13,629 nucleotides of DNA, taken from the NCBI GenBank assembly GCA_045632485.1, contig JAZQWT010000063.1, positions 1 through 13,629 of the forward strand, written 5' to 3'. Each line of letters opens with the position of its first letter. The first letter of the stretch is position 1. Shown here in pieces: positions 6,804 through 13,629 of the stretch. The DNA is from SIG575 sp045632485 (GTDB lineage Bacteria > Bacillota > Clostridia > Oscillospirales > Acutalibacteraceae). A program made the position numbers and the translations under genes. The notes beneath the pieces were generated by a model, which saw only the letters and a list, made by a program, of their open reading frames with translations, had not been told where the DNA came from and made no database searches.

Positions 6804-8054
6804 ATGACTTACGACAATGCATTGGAATATATCCATTCATTTCTGAAATTCGGCTCAAAGCCGGGACTTGAACGTATCCTTGCATTGCTTGATGAACTCG
6901 GCAATCCGCAGAAAAATCTGCGGATTGTTCACGTTGCAGGCACTAATGGCAAGGGGAGCATTTCAACAATGCTTTCAAATGTTTTCATTGCGGACGGCAA
7001 AAAAACAGGTCTGTTCACTTCGCCTTATATTGTTGATTTCTGTGAAAGAATTCAGGTTAACGGTGAAATGATACCTCACGAAAAATTAGCCTCGCTTACT
7101 GAAAAAATCAAGCCCATTGTTGAAAAACTTAATAGTGAAGGAATTGAGCCTACTGAATTTGAAATTATAACCGCAATGGCTTTTGATTATTATTATCAGG
7201 AAAACTGCGATATTGTGGTGCTTGAAGTAGGGTTAGGCGGACTTCTTGACTCAACTAATGTTATCGAAAAGCCGTTGGCGTCGGTTATTACGTCAATTTC
7301 CTTTGACCACACCGAAATACTCGGCAGCACTTTAACTGAAATTGCACAGCAGAAATGCGGCATTATCAAAGAAGATTCAATAACTGTTGCATATCCCTTG
7401 CAGGACCTTCAGATTATAAAGGAAATCAGAAAAACTGCTTCTGATAAAAATAACAGACTTATTGTGCCTGATTTGTCATTGATGGAAATTGAAGAATGTT
7501 CTTTTGAAAAGACTGTTGTGAAATATAAAGATAATCAGTTCACCCTCCGTCTTTTCGGTGAACATCAGATTTATAATATGCTTACTGCAATTGAAACTGC
7601 GTTTTCCCTTGATGTACCTATTGAAAATATTCAGAAGGGCGTTGAAATGACAACAATGCCTGCACGTGTTGAGTTCCTTTCAAATAATGTTGTTCTTGAT
7701 GGCGGACACAACGAAAGTGGAACAAAAATGATGTCAAAGGTGCTTTCTCTTTTTGAAAATAACACTGTTGTTGTGAGTATGATGGCTGACAAAGATGTTG
7801 AAAATTCAGTTAAAAATCTTTCAACCAATGCAAAACTTATGATTGCCACAGAATGTTCAAATCCCAGAGCAATGAAAGCAGATGAACTCGCACTTGTTTG
7901 CAGAAAGTATTGTGAAAATATTATTGCATTTGAAAATCCGTTTGATGCAATTGACAGAGCGGTTGAAGAAAATGACGGCAACCTGCTTGCAGTCTGCGGT
8001 TCACTTTATCTTGCGTCACAGGTTCGCGAACACCTTAAAAACAAAATAAAATAA
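6804..8054 (+). CDS. folC: Folylpolyglutamate synthase / dihydrofolate synthase (FolC, Mur ligase family)
   Basis: ATP-dependent ligase that adds glutamate to folates, and in bifunctional members also makes dihydrofolate from dihydropteroate; it acts in the cytoplasm. The 416-residue length is normal. The P-loop GTNGKGS is at 46-52 (HVAGTNGKGSIS). SPYIVDFCERIQVNG is the folate/omega-loop signature, and SFDHTEILG and DGGHNESG (299-306; more often DGAHN) are the Mur-ligase central and C-terminal motifs. The ribosome binding site GGAG (6792-6795) lies inside the end of valS and only 3 bp separate the genes, so translation is probably coupled. The valS-folC order is also found in Bacillus. Sequence alone does not show whether it has both synthase activities. 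Expression should follow the valS promoter, and a terminator lies just after it. Confidence 0.94.
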   Translation: MTYDNALEYIHSFLKFGSKPGLERILALLDELGNPQKNLRIVHVAGTNGKGSISTMLSNVFIADGKKTGLFTSPYIVDFCERIQVNGEMIPHEKLASLTEKIKPIVEKLNSEGIEPTEFEIITAMAFDYYYQENCDIVVLEVGLGGLLDSTNVIEKPLASVITSISFDHTEILGSTLTEIAQQKCGIIKEDSITVAYPLQDLQIIKEIRKTASDKNNRLIVPDLSLMEIEECSFEKTVVKYKDNQFTLRLFGEHQIYNMLTAIETAFSLDVPIENIQKGVEMTTMPARVEFLSNNVVLDGGHNESGTKMMSKVLSLFENNTVVVSMMADKDVENSVKNLSTNAKLMIATECSNPRAMKADELALVCRKYCENIIAFENPFDAIDRAVEENDGNLLAVCGSLYLASQVREHLKNKIK

Positions 8055-8058
8055 GTCA

Positions 8059-8100
8059 AAGACCAATTTTCGTCAAGTCCCGAAAATTGGTCTTTTCTTA
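8059..8100 (+). terminator. Intrinsic terminator of the valS-folC operon
   Basis: A perfect 14-bp stem, AAGACCAATTTTCG with CGAAAATTGGTCTT (8059-8072 and 8081-8094), with an 8-base loop, followed by TTCTTA. It lies 4 bp after the folC stop and just before the next promoter. Because the stem begins with AA and ends in TT, it may act weakly in reverse too. Confidence 0.88.
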
Positions 8101-8111
8101 TGTGTCAGAAT

Positions 8112-8140
8112 TTGACAAAAAACAACATATAGTATATAAT
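8112..8140 (+). promoter_or_regulatory. Perfect consensus sigma-A promoter of the topoisomerase operon
   Basis: TTGACA (8112-8117), a 17-bp AT-rich spacer and TATAAT (8135-8140): an exact consensus. The predicted start is near 8147, with a leader of about 51 nt. No further promoter is seen before the two downstream genes, so all three are probably expressed from here. Confidence 0.88.
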
Positions 8141-8197
8141 ACAATGGATTGGATATTTATTTAGTAGTATTAGAATGTTGAAAGGATTGTCAGTAAG

Positions 8198-10183
8198 ATG
8201 GCTAAAAAATCAACTTATAACGACAGTAATATTTCTCAGCTTAAAGGCGCTGACCGAGTAAGACTGCGTCCCGGTGTTATTTTCGGTTCAAACGGTCTTG
8301 AAGGTTGTGAACACGCATTTTTTGAAATTCTGTCAAACTCAATTGACGAAGCACGTGAAGGTTACGGTGATAAAATCGTGGTAACTCGTTTTCTTGATGG
8401 TTCAATTGAAGTGCAGGACTTCGGTCGCGGTCTGCCTGTTGACTATAACGAAAAAGAAAAACGTTATAACTGGGAACTTGTTTTTTGTGAGCTTTATGCA
8501 GGTAGTAAATACGACACTAATGATGCAGGGGGAAGTTATGAATATTCTCTCGGACTTAACGGCCTCGGTCTTACTTCAACTCAGTATGCATCAGAATATA
8601 TGGATGCTGAGATTTTCTACGGTGGTCACAGATATGAAATTCACTTCAAAAAAGGTGAAGTTGCAAGCGAACTCATAAAAGAGCCTTATAATAAACGCAA
8701 CACAGGCACACGCATTAAGTGGCGTCCTGACCTTGAGGTGTTTACTGATATTAATATTCCTCTTGAATATTTTCAGGAAACAATGCAGAAACAGTCAGTT
8801 GTTAATGCAAACGTAAAATTTATTCTTAAAAACCAGACTTCACGCGGATTTGAAACTTTCGAATATCTTTATGAAAATGGTATTGAAGACTATGTCAAAG
8901 ATTTTGTTGGCGAGGAAGATGCGTTTACAGGCATTCAGACATGGCACACAGAACGTGTAGGACGTGACCGTGAAGATTTAAGTGATTATAAAGTTAAAAT
9001 CAACGTTTCTCTTTGTTTCTCAAACAAAAAACAGCTTAAAGAGTATTTCCATAACTCAAGTTTCCTTGAACATGGCGGTGCACCTGACAAGGCTGTGAGA
9101 AATGCATTTACTTATCAGATTGATAACTATCTCAAACAAAGCGGTAAATATACAAAAGCTGACTCAAAAATTACTTTCCAGGATATTGAAGACTGTCTTG
9201 TGCTTGTTATCAGTTCGTTCTCAACTCTTACTTCTTACGAGAATCAGACGAAGAAATCAATCACAAACAAATTCATTCAGGATGCAATGACAGATTTCTT
9301 CAAACATCAGCTTGAAATTTATTTCATTGAAAATAAGATGGAAGCAGACAAAATTGCTGACCAGATTCTTATTAATATGCGTTCGCGTGTTAAAGCAGAG
9401 GCAACAAGAACAACTCTCAAGAAAACACTGAAAGCAAATAATGATTTTAAAAACAGAGTTCAAAAATTTGTTGACTGTCGTAGCCGTGATGTAAATGAAC
9501 GTGAAATCTTCATAGTGGAAGGTGATTCAGCTCTCGGTGCTTGTAAGCAGGCTCGTGACTCTGATTTCCAGGCGATTATCCCCGTAAGAGGTAAAATTCT
9601 TAACTGTCTTAAATCGGATTATAACAAGATTTTCTCAAGTGAAATTATTACAGACTTAATTAAAGTTCTCGGTTGCGGTGTGGAAGTCAATTCAAAGAAA
9701 CATAAGGAACTTTCAAACTTCAATCTGGACAACCTTCTGTGGAATAAAGTTATTATCTGTACCGATGCCGATGTTGACGGCTATCAGATAAGAACTCTCA
9801 TCCTTACTATGATTTACAGGCTTATGCCCTCAATAATTGAGGCTCATAAAGTGTTTATCGCAGAATCACCACTCTATGAAATTCAGTGTAAAGACCAGGT
9901 ATGGTTTGCTTATACAGAAAAAGAAAAAGCCGATGCTCTTGAGGAAATCGGCAATCAGAAATATACAATTCAGCGCTCAAAAGGTCTTGGTGAAAACGAC
10001 CCTGATATGATGTGGCTGACAACTATGAATCCAAAAACAAGAAGACTTATTCAGGTTGAACCTGATGATGTTCAGAAAATGGCAGATACATTCGATTTGC
10101 TCCTTGGTGATAATCTTCAGGGAAGAAAAGACCATATTGCAAATGACGGATATAAATATCTTGACATTTCAGACCTTAACTAA
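8198..10183 (+). CDS. Divergent type IIA DNA topoisomerase subunit B (ParE/GyrB-like)
   Basis: ATPase and TOPRIM subunit that works with the next gene's product to pass one DNA duplex through another. The 661-residue length fits ParE or Gram-positive GyrB. In order: a GHKL ATPase with catalytic E43, N47 and D50 (FFEILSNSIDEA), adenine-binding D74 in QDFGRGLP, and the ATP lid LGLNGLG (118-124). Next is the transducer with the QTK loop (Q350-K352). Then the TOPRIM domain with EGDS (E441-S444) and DADVD (D523, D525, D527), and KGLGE (595-599) near the end. Catalytic residues are intact, but normally firm motifs differ: GGLHGVG is LGLNGLG, EGDSAGG is EGDSALG, DVDGAHIRTL is DVDGYQIRTL and DNGRG is DFGRG. 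The start has AAAGGA 11 bases upstream. I infer a ParE-like paralogue distinct from the main GyrB; the nearest symbol would be parE. Confidence 0.9.
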   Translation: MAKKSTYNDSNISQLKGADRVRLRPGVIFGSNGLEGCEHAFFEILSNSIDEAREGYGDKIVVTRFLDGSIEVQDFGRGLPVDYNEKEKRYNWELVFCELYAGSKYDTNDAGGSYEYSLGLNGLGLTSTQYASEYMDAEIFYGGHRYEIHFKKGEVASELIKEPYNKRNTGTRIKWRPDLEVFTDINIPLEYFQETMQKQSVVNANVKFILKNQTSRGFETFEYLYENGIEDYVKDFVGEEDAFTGIQTWHTERVGRDREDLSDYKVKINVSLCFSNKKQLKEYFHNSSFLEHGGAPDKAVRNAFTYQIDNYLKQSGKYTKADSKITFQDIEDCLVLVISSFSTLTSYENQTKKSITNKFIQDAMTDFFKHQLEIYFIENKMEADKIADQILINMRSRVKAEATRTTLKKTLKANNDFKNRVQKFVDCRSRDVNEREIFIVEGDSALGACKQARDSDFQAIIPVRGKILNCLKSDYNKIFSSEIITDLIKVLGCGVEVNSKKHKELSNFNLDNLLWNKVIICTDADVDGYQIRTLILTMIYRLMPSIIEAHKVFIAESPLYEIQCKDQVWFAYTEKEKADALEEIGNQKYTIQRSKGLGENDPDMMWLTTMNPKTRRLIQVEPDDVQKMADTFDLLLGDNLQGRKDHIANDGYKYLDISDLN

Positions 10184-10190
10184 GGAGGTG
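10182..10190 (+). promoter_or_regulatory. Consensus ribosome binding site overlapping the upstream stop codon
   Basis: AAGGAGGTG sits 7 bases before the ATG at 10198 and its first two bases belong to the TAA stop of the B-subunit gene. It is close to fully complementary to the 16S rRNA tail, much stronger than the AAAGGA of the B subunit. The A subunit should therefore be efficiently translated, perhaps coupled to the upstream gene. Confidence 0.85.
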
Positions 10191-10197
10191 AGAGGTT

Positions 10198-12450
10198 ATG
10201 GCAAGGAAGAAAAAAGAAGTTGAACGTGTTACAGAAGACATCAACCCCAATGCACATATTTTAGGTGCCGGTATCGTCGTAGAGCAGAAAATTACAGACA
10301 CTCTTGAAGAAAACTATATGCCCTACGCAATGAGCGTTATCGTTTCACGTGCAATTCCTGAAATTGACGGTATGAAGCCCTCTCACAGAAAACTCCTTTA
10401 TACTATGTATAAAATGGGACTTCTTACAGGAGCCAGAACAAAATCTGCAAACATCGTAGGTCGTACAATGCAGCTTAACCCTCACGGTGACGGTCCTATT
10501 TACGAAACAATGGTTCGTCTTTCAAAGGGTAACGAATCGCTTTTGCACCCCTATGTTGATTCAAAAGGTAACTTCGGTAAAGCATATTCAAAAAATATGC
10601 AGTATGCAGCATCACGTTATACAGAGGCGAAACTTTCATCATTTGCTGCAGAACTTTTCAAGGATATTGATAAGAATACCGTGGACTTTGTACCCAACTA
10701 CGATAACACAATGCAGGAACCTCTTCTGTTCCCTGTATCAGTGCCTACAATTCTTATTAATGAAAACCTCGGTATTGCCGTTGGTATGGCAAGTAACATC
10801 TGCTCATTTAACCTCCGCGAAATCTGCGAAACAACAATCGCACTTATCAAAAATCCGGATGCAGATTTATTTGAAACACTTAAATGCCCTGACTTTGTAA
10901 GCGGTGCCCAGGTTATTTTTGACAGAGATGCTCTTCACAGCATTTTCGAAACAGGTCGCGGCTCAGTAAAAATCCGTTCAAAATGGACTTACGATAAAGT
11001 AAATAAATGTATTGATATTACTGAAATTCCCACAACAACAACCTCGGAAGCAATTATTGAAAAGATAATTGAGCTTGTCAAGAAAGGTTCTTTCAAAGAA
11101 ATTAAGGATATCCGTGATGAAACAGACAAGAAAGGTCTTAAAATCACAATTGATGTTAAAACAGGTACAGATGTTGACAAACTTATGTCAAAGCTCTTTA
11201 AATCAACAACTCTTGAAGACACTTTCTCCTGCAATTTTAATGTTCTCATTAAAGGTATGCCCAAAGTGCTTGGTGTGCGACAGATTCTTCAGGAATGGAT
11301 TGAATTCAGAGTTGACTGTGTACGCAGACGTCTTGAATTTGACCTTGCAAAATGTAAGGACAAGCTTCATCTACTCCGCGGTCTTGAAAAAATTCTTCTC
11401 GATATCGATAAGGCGATTAAGATTATCCGCAATACTGAAGAAGAAGCAGAGGTTGTTCCCAATTTGATGATTGGATTCGGTATTGATAAAATTCAGGCTG
11501 AATACGTGGCTGAAATCAAACTTCGTCACCTCAATAAGGAATATATTCTCAAACGAACAAAAGATATTGAAAGTCTTGTTGATAATATTGCACTTCTTGA
11601 AGATATTCTTTCAAGCAAACAAAAAATCAAGAAGATTATTGTTGCTGAGCTTAAAGATGTTGCGCAGAAACACGGTCAGGACAGAAAATCTGAAATTATC
11701 TATATTGATGAGGCAGAGGAAGAGGAAAAAGAGGAAGAAATTCCTGATTATCCCGTTATCCTTTTCTTCACAAAAGAAGGTTATTTCAAGAAAATTCTCC
11801 CTGTTTCCTGGCAGAAAAGTTCAGGTGAACATAAGTTAAAAGAAGGCGATGAGGTTGTGAAGATGATTGAAACATCAAACAAAACCGACCTTCTCTTCTT
11901 TACAAACAAGTGTCAGGTATACAAAGCAAAAGCCAACGATTTCGATGAAACAAAAGCAAGTAATCTTGGTGAATTTGTGGGTTCTTACCTCGGTATGGAT
12001 GAGGGTGAAACGGCAATTCATATGATTGCAACACAGGATTACAAAGGTTATGTTATGTTCTTCTTTGAAAACGGTAAGGTTGCAAAGGTTGATTTGAAAT
12101 CTTATGAAACAAAAACTAACCGTAAAAAACTTATTAAGGCTTACAGCGATAAATCACCACTTGTTGCAGTAAAATATATTGAAGAAGATAAAGAAATTGT
12201 GCTTATTTCTTCTGCAGGCAGACATCTGCTTATTCACTCAGGTGTAGTTTCACCCAAAACAACAAAAGACACAATCGGTGTTTCTGTTATGACACTTAAA
12301 AAAGGTCAGAAACTTTATGAGGTTAGAGATTACAAACAGGGCGAATTTGCGAAACCCTACAGATATAAAACAAAGAATCTTCCTGCTCTCGGTATGCTTT
12401 TAAGTGCAGAGGATGCAGGGGAGATGGAAGAACAAATCAGTATGTTATAA
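10198..12450 (+). CDS. Divergent type IIA DNA topoisomerase subunit A (ParC/GyrA-like)
   Basis: DNA breakage-reunion subunit partnering the preceding gene product. At 750 residues it is near ParC length. The winged-helix domain has catalytic Y141 preceded by R140 (AASRYTEAKL) and the isoleucine-wedge region in PVSVPTILINENLGIAVGMASN. A coiled-coil tower follows, then an acidic linker (505-515, EAEEEEKEEEI) and a beta-pinwheel-like C-terminal domain from about residue 518. The GyrA box (consensus QRRGGKG), needed for DNA wrapping by gyrase, is not seen, favouring a topoisomerase IV-type enzyme. In the quinolone-determining region the usual HPHGDSAVYD is NPHGDGPIYE, so the Ser83-equivalent is G99 and the Asp87-equivalent is E103. 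The usual PDVRDGLKP is PEIDGMKP, one residue shorter and without the Arg. The gene starts 14 bp after the B-subunit stop. The nearest symbol would be parC; conceivably it is a specialised third topoisomerase. Confidence 0.9.
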   Translation: MARKKKEVERVTEDINPNAHILGAGIVVEQKITDTLEENYMPYAMSVIVSRAIPEIDGMKPSHRKLLYTMYKMGLLTGARTKSANIVGRTMQLNPHGDGPIYETMVRLSKGNESLLHPYVDSKGNFGKAYSKNMQYAASRYTEAKLSSFAAELFKDIDKNTVDFVPNYDNTMQEPLLFPVSVPTILINENLGIAVGMASNICSFNLREICETTIALIKNPDADLFETLKCPDFVSGAQVIFDRDALHSIFETGRGSVKIRSKWTYDKVNKCIDITEIPTTTTSEAIIEKIIELVKKGSFKEIKDIRDETDKKGLKITIDVKTGTDVDKLMSKLFKSTTLEDTFSCNFNVLIKGMPKVLGVRQILQEWIEFRVDCVRRRLEFDLAKCKDKLHLLRGLEKILLDIDKAIKIIRNTEEEAEVVPNLMIGFGIDKIQAEYVAEIKLRHLNKEYILKRTKDIESLVDNIALLEDILSSKQKIKKIIVAELKDVAQKHGQDRKSEIIYIDEAEEEEKEEEIPDYPVILFFTKEGYFKKILPVSWQKSSGEHKLKEGDEVVKMIETSNKTDLLFFTNKCQVYKAKANDFDETKASNLGEFVGSYLGMDEGETAIHMIATQDYKGYVMFFFENGKVAKVDLKSYETKTNRKKLIKAYSDKSPLVAVKYIEEDKEIVLISSAGRHLLIHSGVVSPKTTKDTIGVSVMTLKKGQKLYEVRDYKQGEFAKPYRYKTKNLPALGMLLSAEDAGEMEEQISML

Positions 12451-12461
12451 GAGGAAAGCAT

Positions 12462-13595
12462 ATGATTTACAAAGATTTTAAAGATAAAAAACTTTCTGCT
12501 CTCGGAATGGGATGTATGCGTCTGCCGGGTGACGGCTACGGAAATCCCTTTATCGAAGAAGTCGAAACACGTAAAATGGTTGCGTATGCTTTTGAAAAAG
12601 GCATAAATTATTTCGATACAGCCTGGGGCTATCACGCAGGACGTTCAGAAATTGTTATGGGTAATATTCTCCGCGAATATCCCAGAGACAGTTATTATAT
12701 TGCCACAAAATTTCCGGGATATGATTCTTCAGTGTGGGATAAGGTCGAGGAAGTATTTGAAAAGCAGATTGAAAAAACAGGTATGGAATATTTTGATTTC
12801 TATATGTTCCATAATGTATGTGAGGTAAACATTGACGCTTATCTTGATCCGAAATACGGCATTTTTGACTACCTTAAAAAGCAGAAAGAGCAGGGGAGAA
12901 TCAAGCACCTTGGTTTTTCTGCACACGGTGATTTGCCCGTTTTAAAGCGTTTTCTCGAGGCTTACGGAAAAGATATGGAGTTCTGTCAGATTCAGCTTAA
13001 CTGGTTTGACTGGACCTTTCAGGATGCAAAAGCAAAGCTGGAGCTTTTAAAGGAATGGGATATTCCCGTATGGGTTATGGAACCCTTAAGAGGCGGAAAA
13101 TTTGCAGAACTTGAGGGTGACGATTTAAAAGAACTCAATAAACTACGACCTGATATTAATATAATCGAATGGTCATTCCGTTTTCTTCAGCAGTTTGATA
13201 ACGTGAAAATGATTCTTTCAGGTATGTCAGTTTTTGAGCAGATGGAAGAAAATATCTCAATTTTTGAAACGGAAAAACCCCTTAACGAAGAAGAAACAAA
13301 AGCTCTTCTTAAGCTTGGCGAAAAAATAATTGCGAGAAATTCTCTGCCCTGTACGGAGTGCAGTTATTGCACAACTCATTGCCCGATGGAACTTAATATT
13401 CCTCGTTTTATATCGCAGTATAATGAAATTTGCTACAGAGGACCGAGCTTCCTTGTATCACTTGATATTTCTTCATTACCCGAAGATAAACGCCCCTCGG
13501 CTTGTATCGGTTGTAAATCCTGCGAAGCGGTATGCCCGCAACAAATAAAAATAGCAGATATGATGTCTGACTTTACTGAAAAACTTAAAGCATAA
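12462..13595 (+). CDS. Aldo/keto reductase with C-terminal 2[4Fe-4S] ferredoxin domain
   Basis: Predicted cytoplasmic oxidoreductase of 377 residues. Residues 1 to about 285 form an aldo/keto reductase TIM barrel with the complete tetrad: D52 and Y57 in NYFDTAWGYHAGRSE, K83 in ATKFPG and H117 in MFHNV. LGFSAHG and VMEPLRGGKF are further signatures of this iron-sulfur subgroup. Two clusters of the form CxxCxxCxxxCP follow: C297, C300, C303, C307 and C348, C351, C354, C358, each expected to hold one [4Fe-4S] centre. This suggests electron transfer between ferredoxin-type carriers and a carbonyl or similar substrate, in an oxygen-sensitive protein. The substrate is unknown; the family is common in anaerobic Clostridia. 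It starts 11 bp after the topoisomerase A subunit with site GAGGAAAG (12451-12458), so it is the operon's third gene, though no functional link to topoisomerase is evident. Confidence 0.93.
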   Translation: MIYKDFKDKKLSALGMGCMRLPGDGYGNPFIEEVETRKMVAYAFEKGINYFDTAWGYHAGRSEIVMGNILREYPRDSYYIATKFPGYDSSVWDKVEEVFEKQIEKTGMEYFDFYMFHNVCEVNIDAYLDPKYGIFDYLKKQKEQGRIKHLGFSAHGDLPVLKRFLEAYGKDMEFCQIQLNWFDWTFQDAKAKLELLKEWDIPVWVMEPLRGGKFAELEGDDLKELNKLRPDINIIEWSFRFLQQFDNVKMILSGMSVFEQMEENISIFETEKPLNEEETKALLKLGEKIIARNSLPCTECSYCTTHCPMELNIPRFISQYNEICYRGPSFLVSLDISSLPEDKRPSACIGCKSCEAVCPQQIKIADMMSDFTEKLKA

Positions 13596-13601
13596 AATGC
13601 A

Positions 13602-13628
13602 AAAAGCTTCCTTTTCAAGGAAGCTTTT
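13602..13628 (+). terminator. Intrinsic terminator at the right edge
   Basis: A perfect 12-bp stem, AAAAGCTTCCTT with AAGGAAGCTTTT, around a TTC loop, 6 bp after the reductase stop. The right arm ends in TTTT and the window then ends, so the full U-tract cannot be seen. It likely ends the topoisomerase-reductase operon and may work in both directions because the left arm begins with an A-tract. Confidence 0.8.
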
Positions 13629-13629
13629 G

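Noticed and set aside
10162..10190. TTGACA near the end of the B-subunit gene as an internal promoter
   Set aside because: Seventeen bases downstream lies the ribosome binding site GGAGGT, not a -10 box.
8198..12450. Calling the topoisomerase pair gyrB-gyrA
   Set aside because: No GyrA box is visible, several motifs are divergent and the genes sit far from replication-origin genes. A ParE/ParC-like or specialised paralogue is more likely, though not proven.
1..13629. tRNA, rRNA, CRISPR array, riboswitch, insertion sequence or prophage
   Set aside because: Intergenic regions are all under 160 bp and are accounted for by promoters, operators and terminators. No spaced direct repeats outside the surface-protein gene and no transposase-like reading frame were seen.

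Overview
The window looks like chromosomal DNA of a low-GC Gram-positive anaerobe, most likely a gut Clostridia member of the Oscillospiraceae/Ruminococcus type. The reasons are strong AGGAGG-type ribosome binding sites, near-perfect sigma-A promoters, a BspA-like leucine-rich-repeat surface protein with InlB-type B repeats, a valS-folC gene pair, and an aldo/keto reductase fused to a 2[4Fe-4S] ferredoxin domain. The lineage is inferred from these traits, not from a marker gene. Nearly every base can be assigned; no tRNA, rRNA, CRISPR array, insertion sequence or prophage gene was seen.

Region 1 (1-2858) is an accessory module. The start of an XRE-family repressor-like gene runs off the left edge on the minus strand. 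It diverges from a gene for an 816-residue secreted leucine-rich-repeat protein. The 138-bp gap holds a sigma-A promoter whose 17-bp spacer is exactly filled by an inverted repeat (TGAAAC-N5-GTTTGA). A perfect copy of the repeat (TGAAAC-N5-GTTTCA) lies 31 bp downstream, about three helical turns away. This reads as a switch controlling expression of the surface protein. The protein contains three tandem 149-residue (447-bp) blocks whose sequence pattern suggests internal recombination. A bidirectional terminator separates it from the convergent alr gene.

Region 2 (2859-8100) is housekeeping: alr (alanine racemase, minus strand) diverges from valS-folC (valyl-tRNA synthetase and folylpolyglutamate synthase, plus strand). 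Back-to-back promoters match or nearly match consensus. The valS leader is about 30 nt, too short for a T-box. A strong hairpin terminator follows folC.

Region 3 (8101-13629) is an operon behind a perfect TTGACA-17-TATAAT promoter. It encodes a divergent type IIA topoisomerase (ParE-like B subunit, then ParC-like A subunit) and a ferredoxin-fused aldo/keto reductase, and ends in a hairpin at the window edge. Both topoisomerase subunits keep their catalytic residues but depart from well-conserved family motifs. One departure is a Gly in place of the quinolone-contacting Ser; the A subunit also has no recognisable GyrA box. It is probably a topoisomerase IV or specialised paralogue rather than the cell's gyrase.

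The most interesting signals are the dual-operator switch, the mosaic repeat blocks and the divergent topoisomerase pair. No wholly new multi-gene system is evident.
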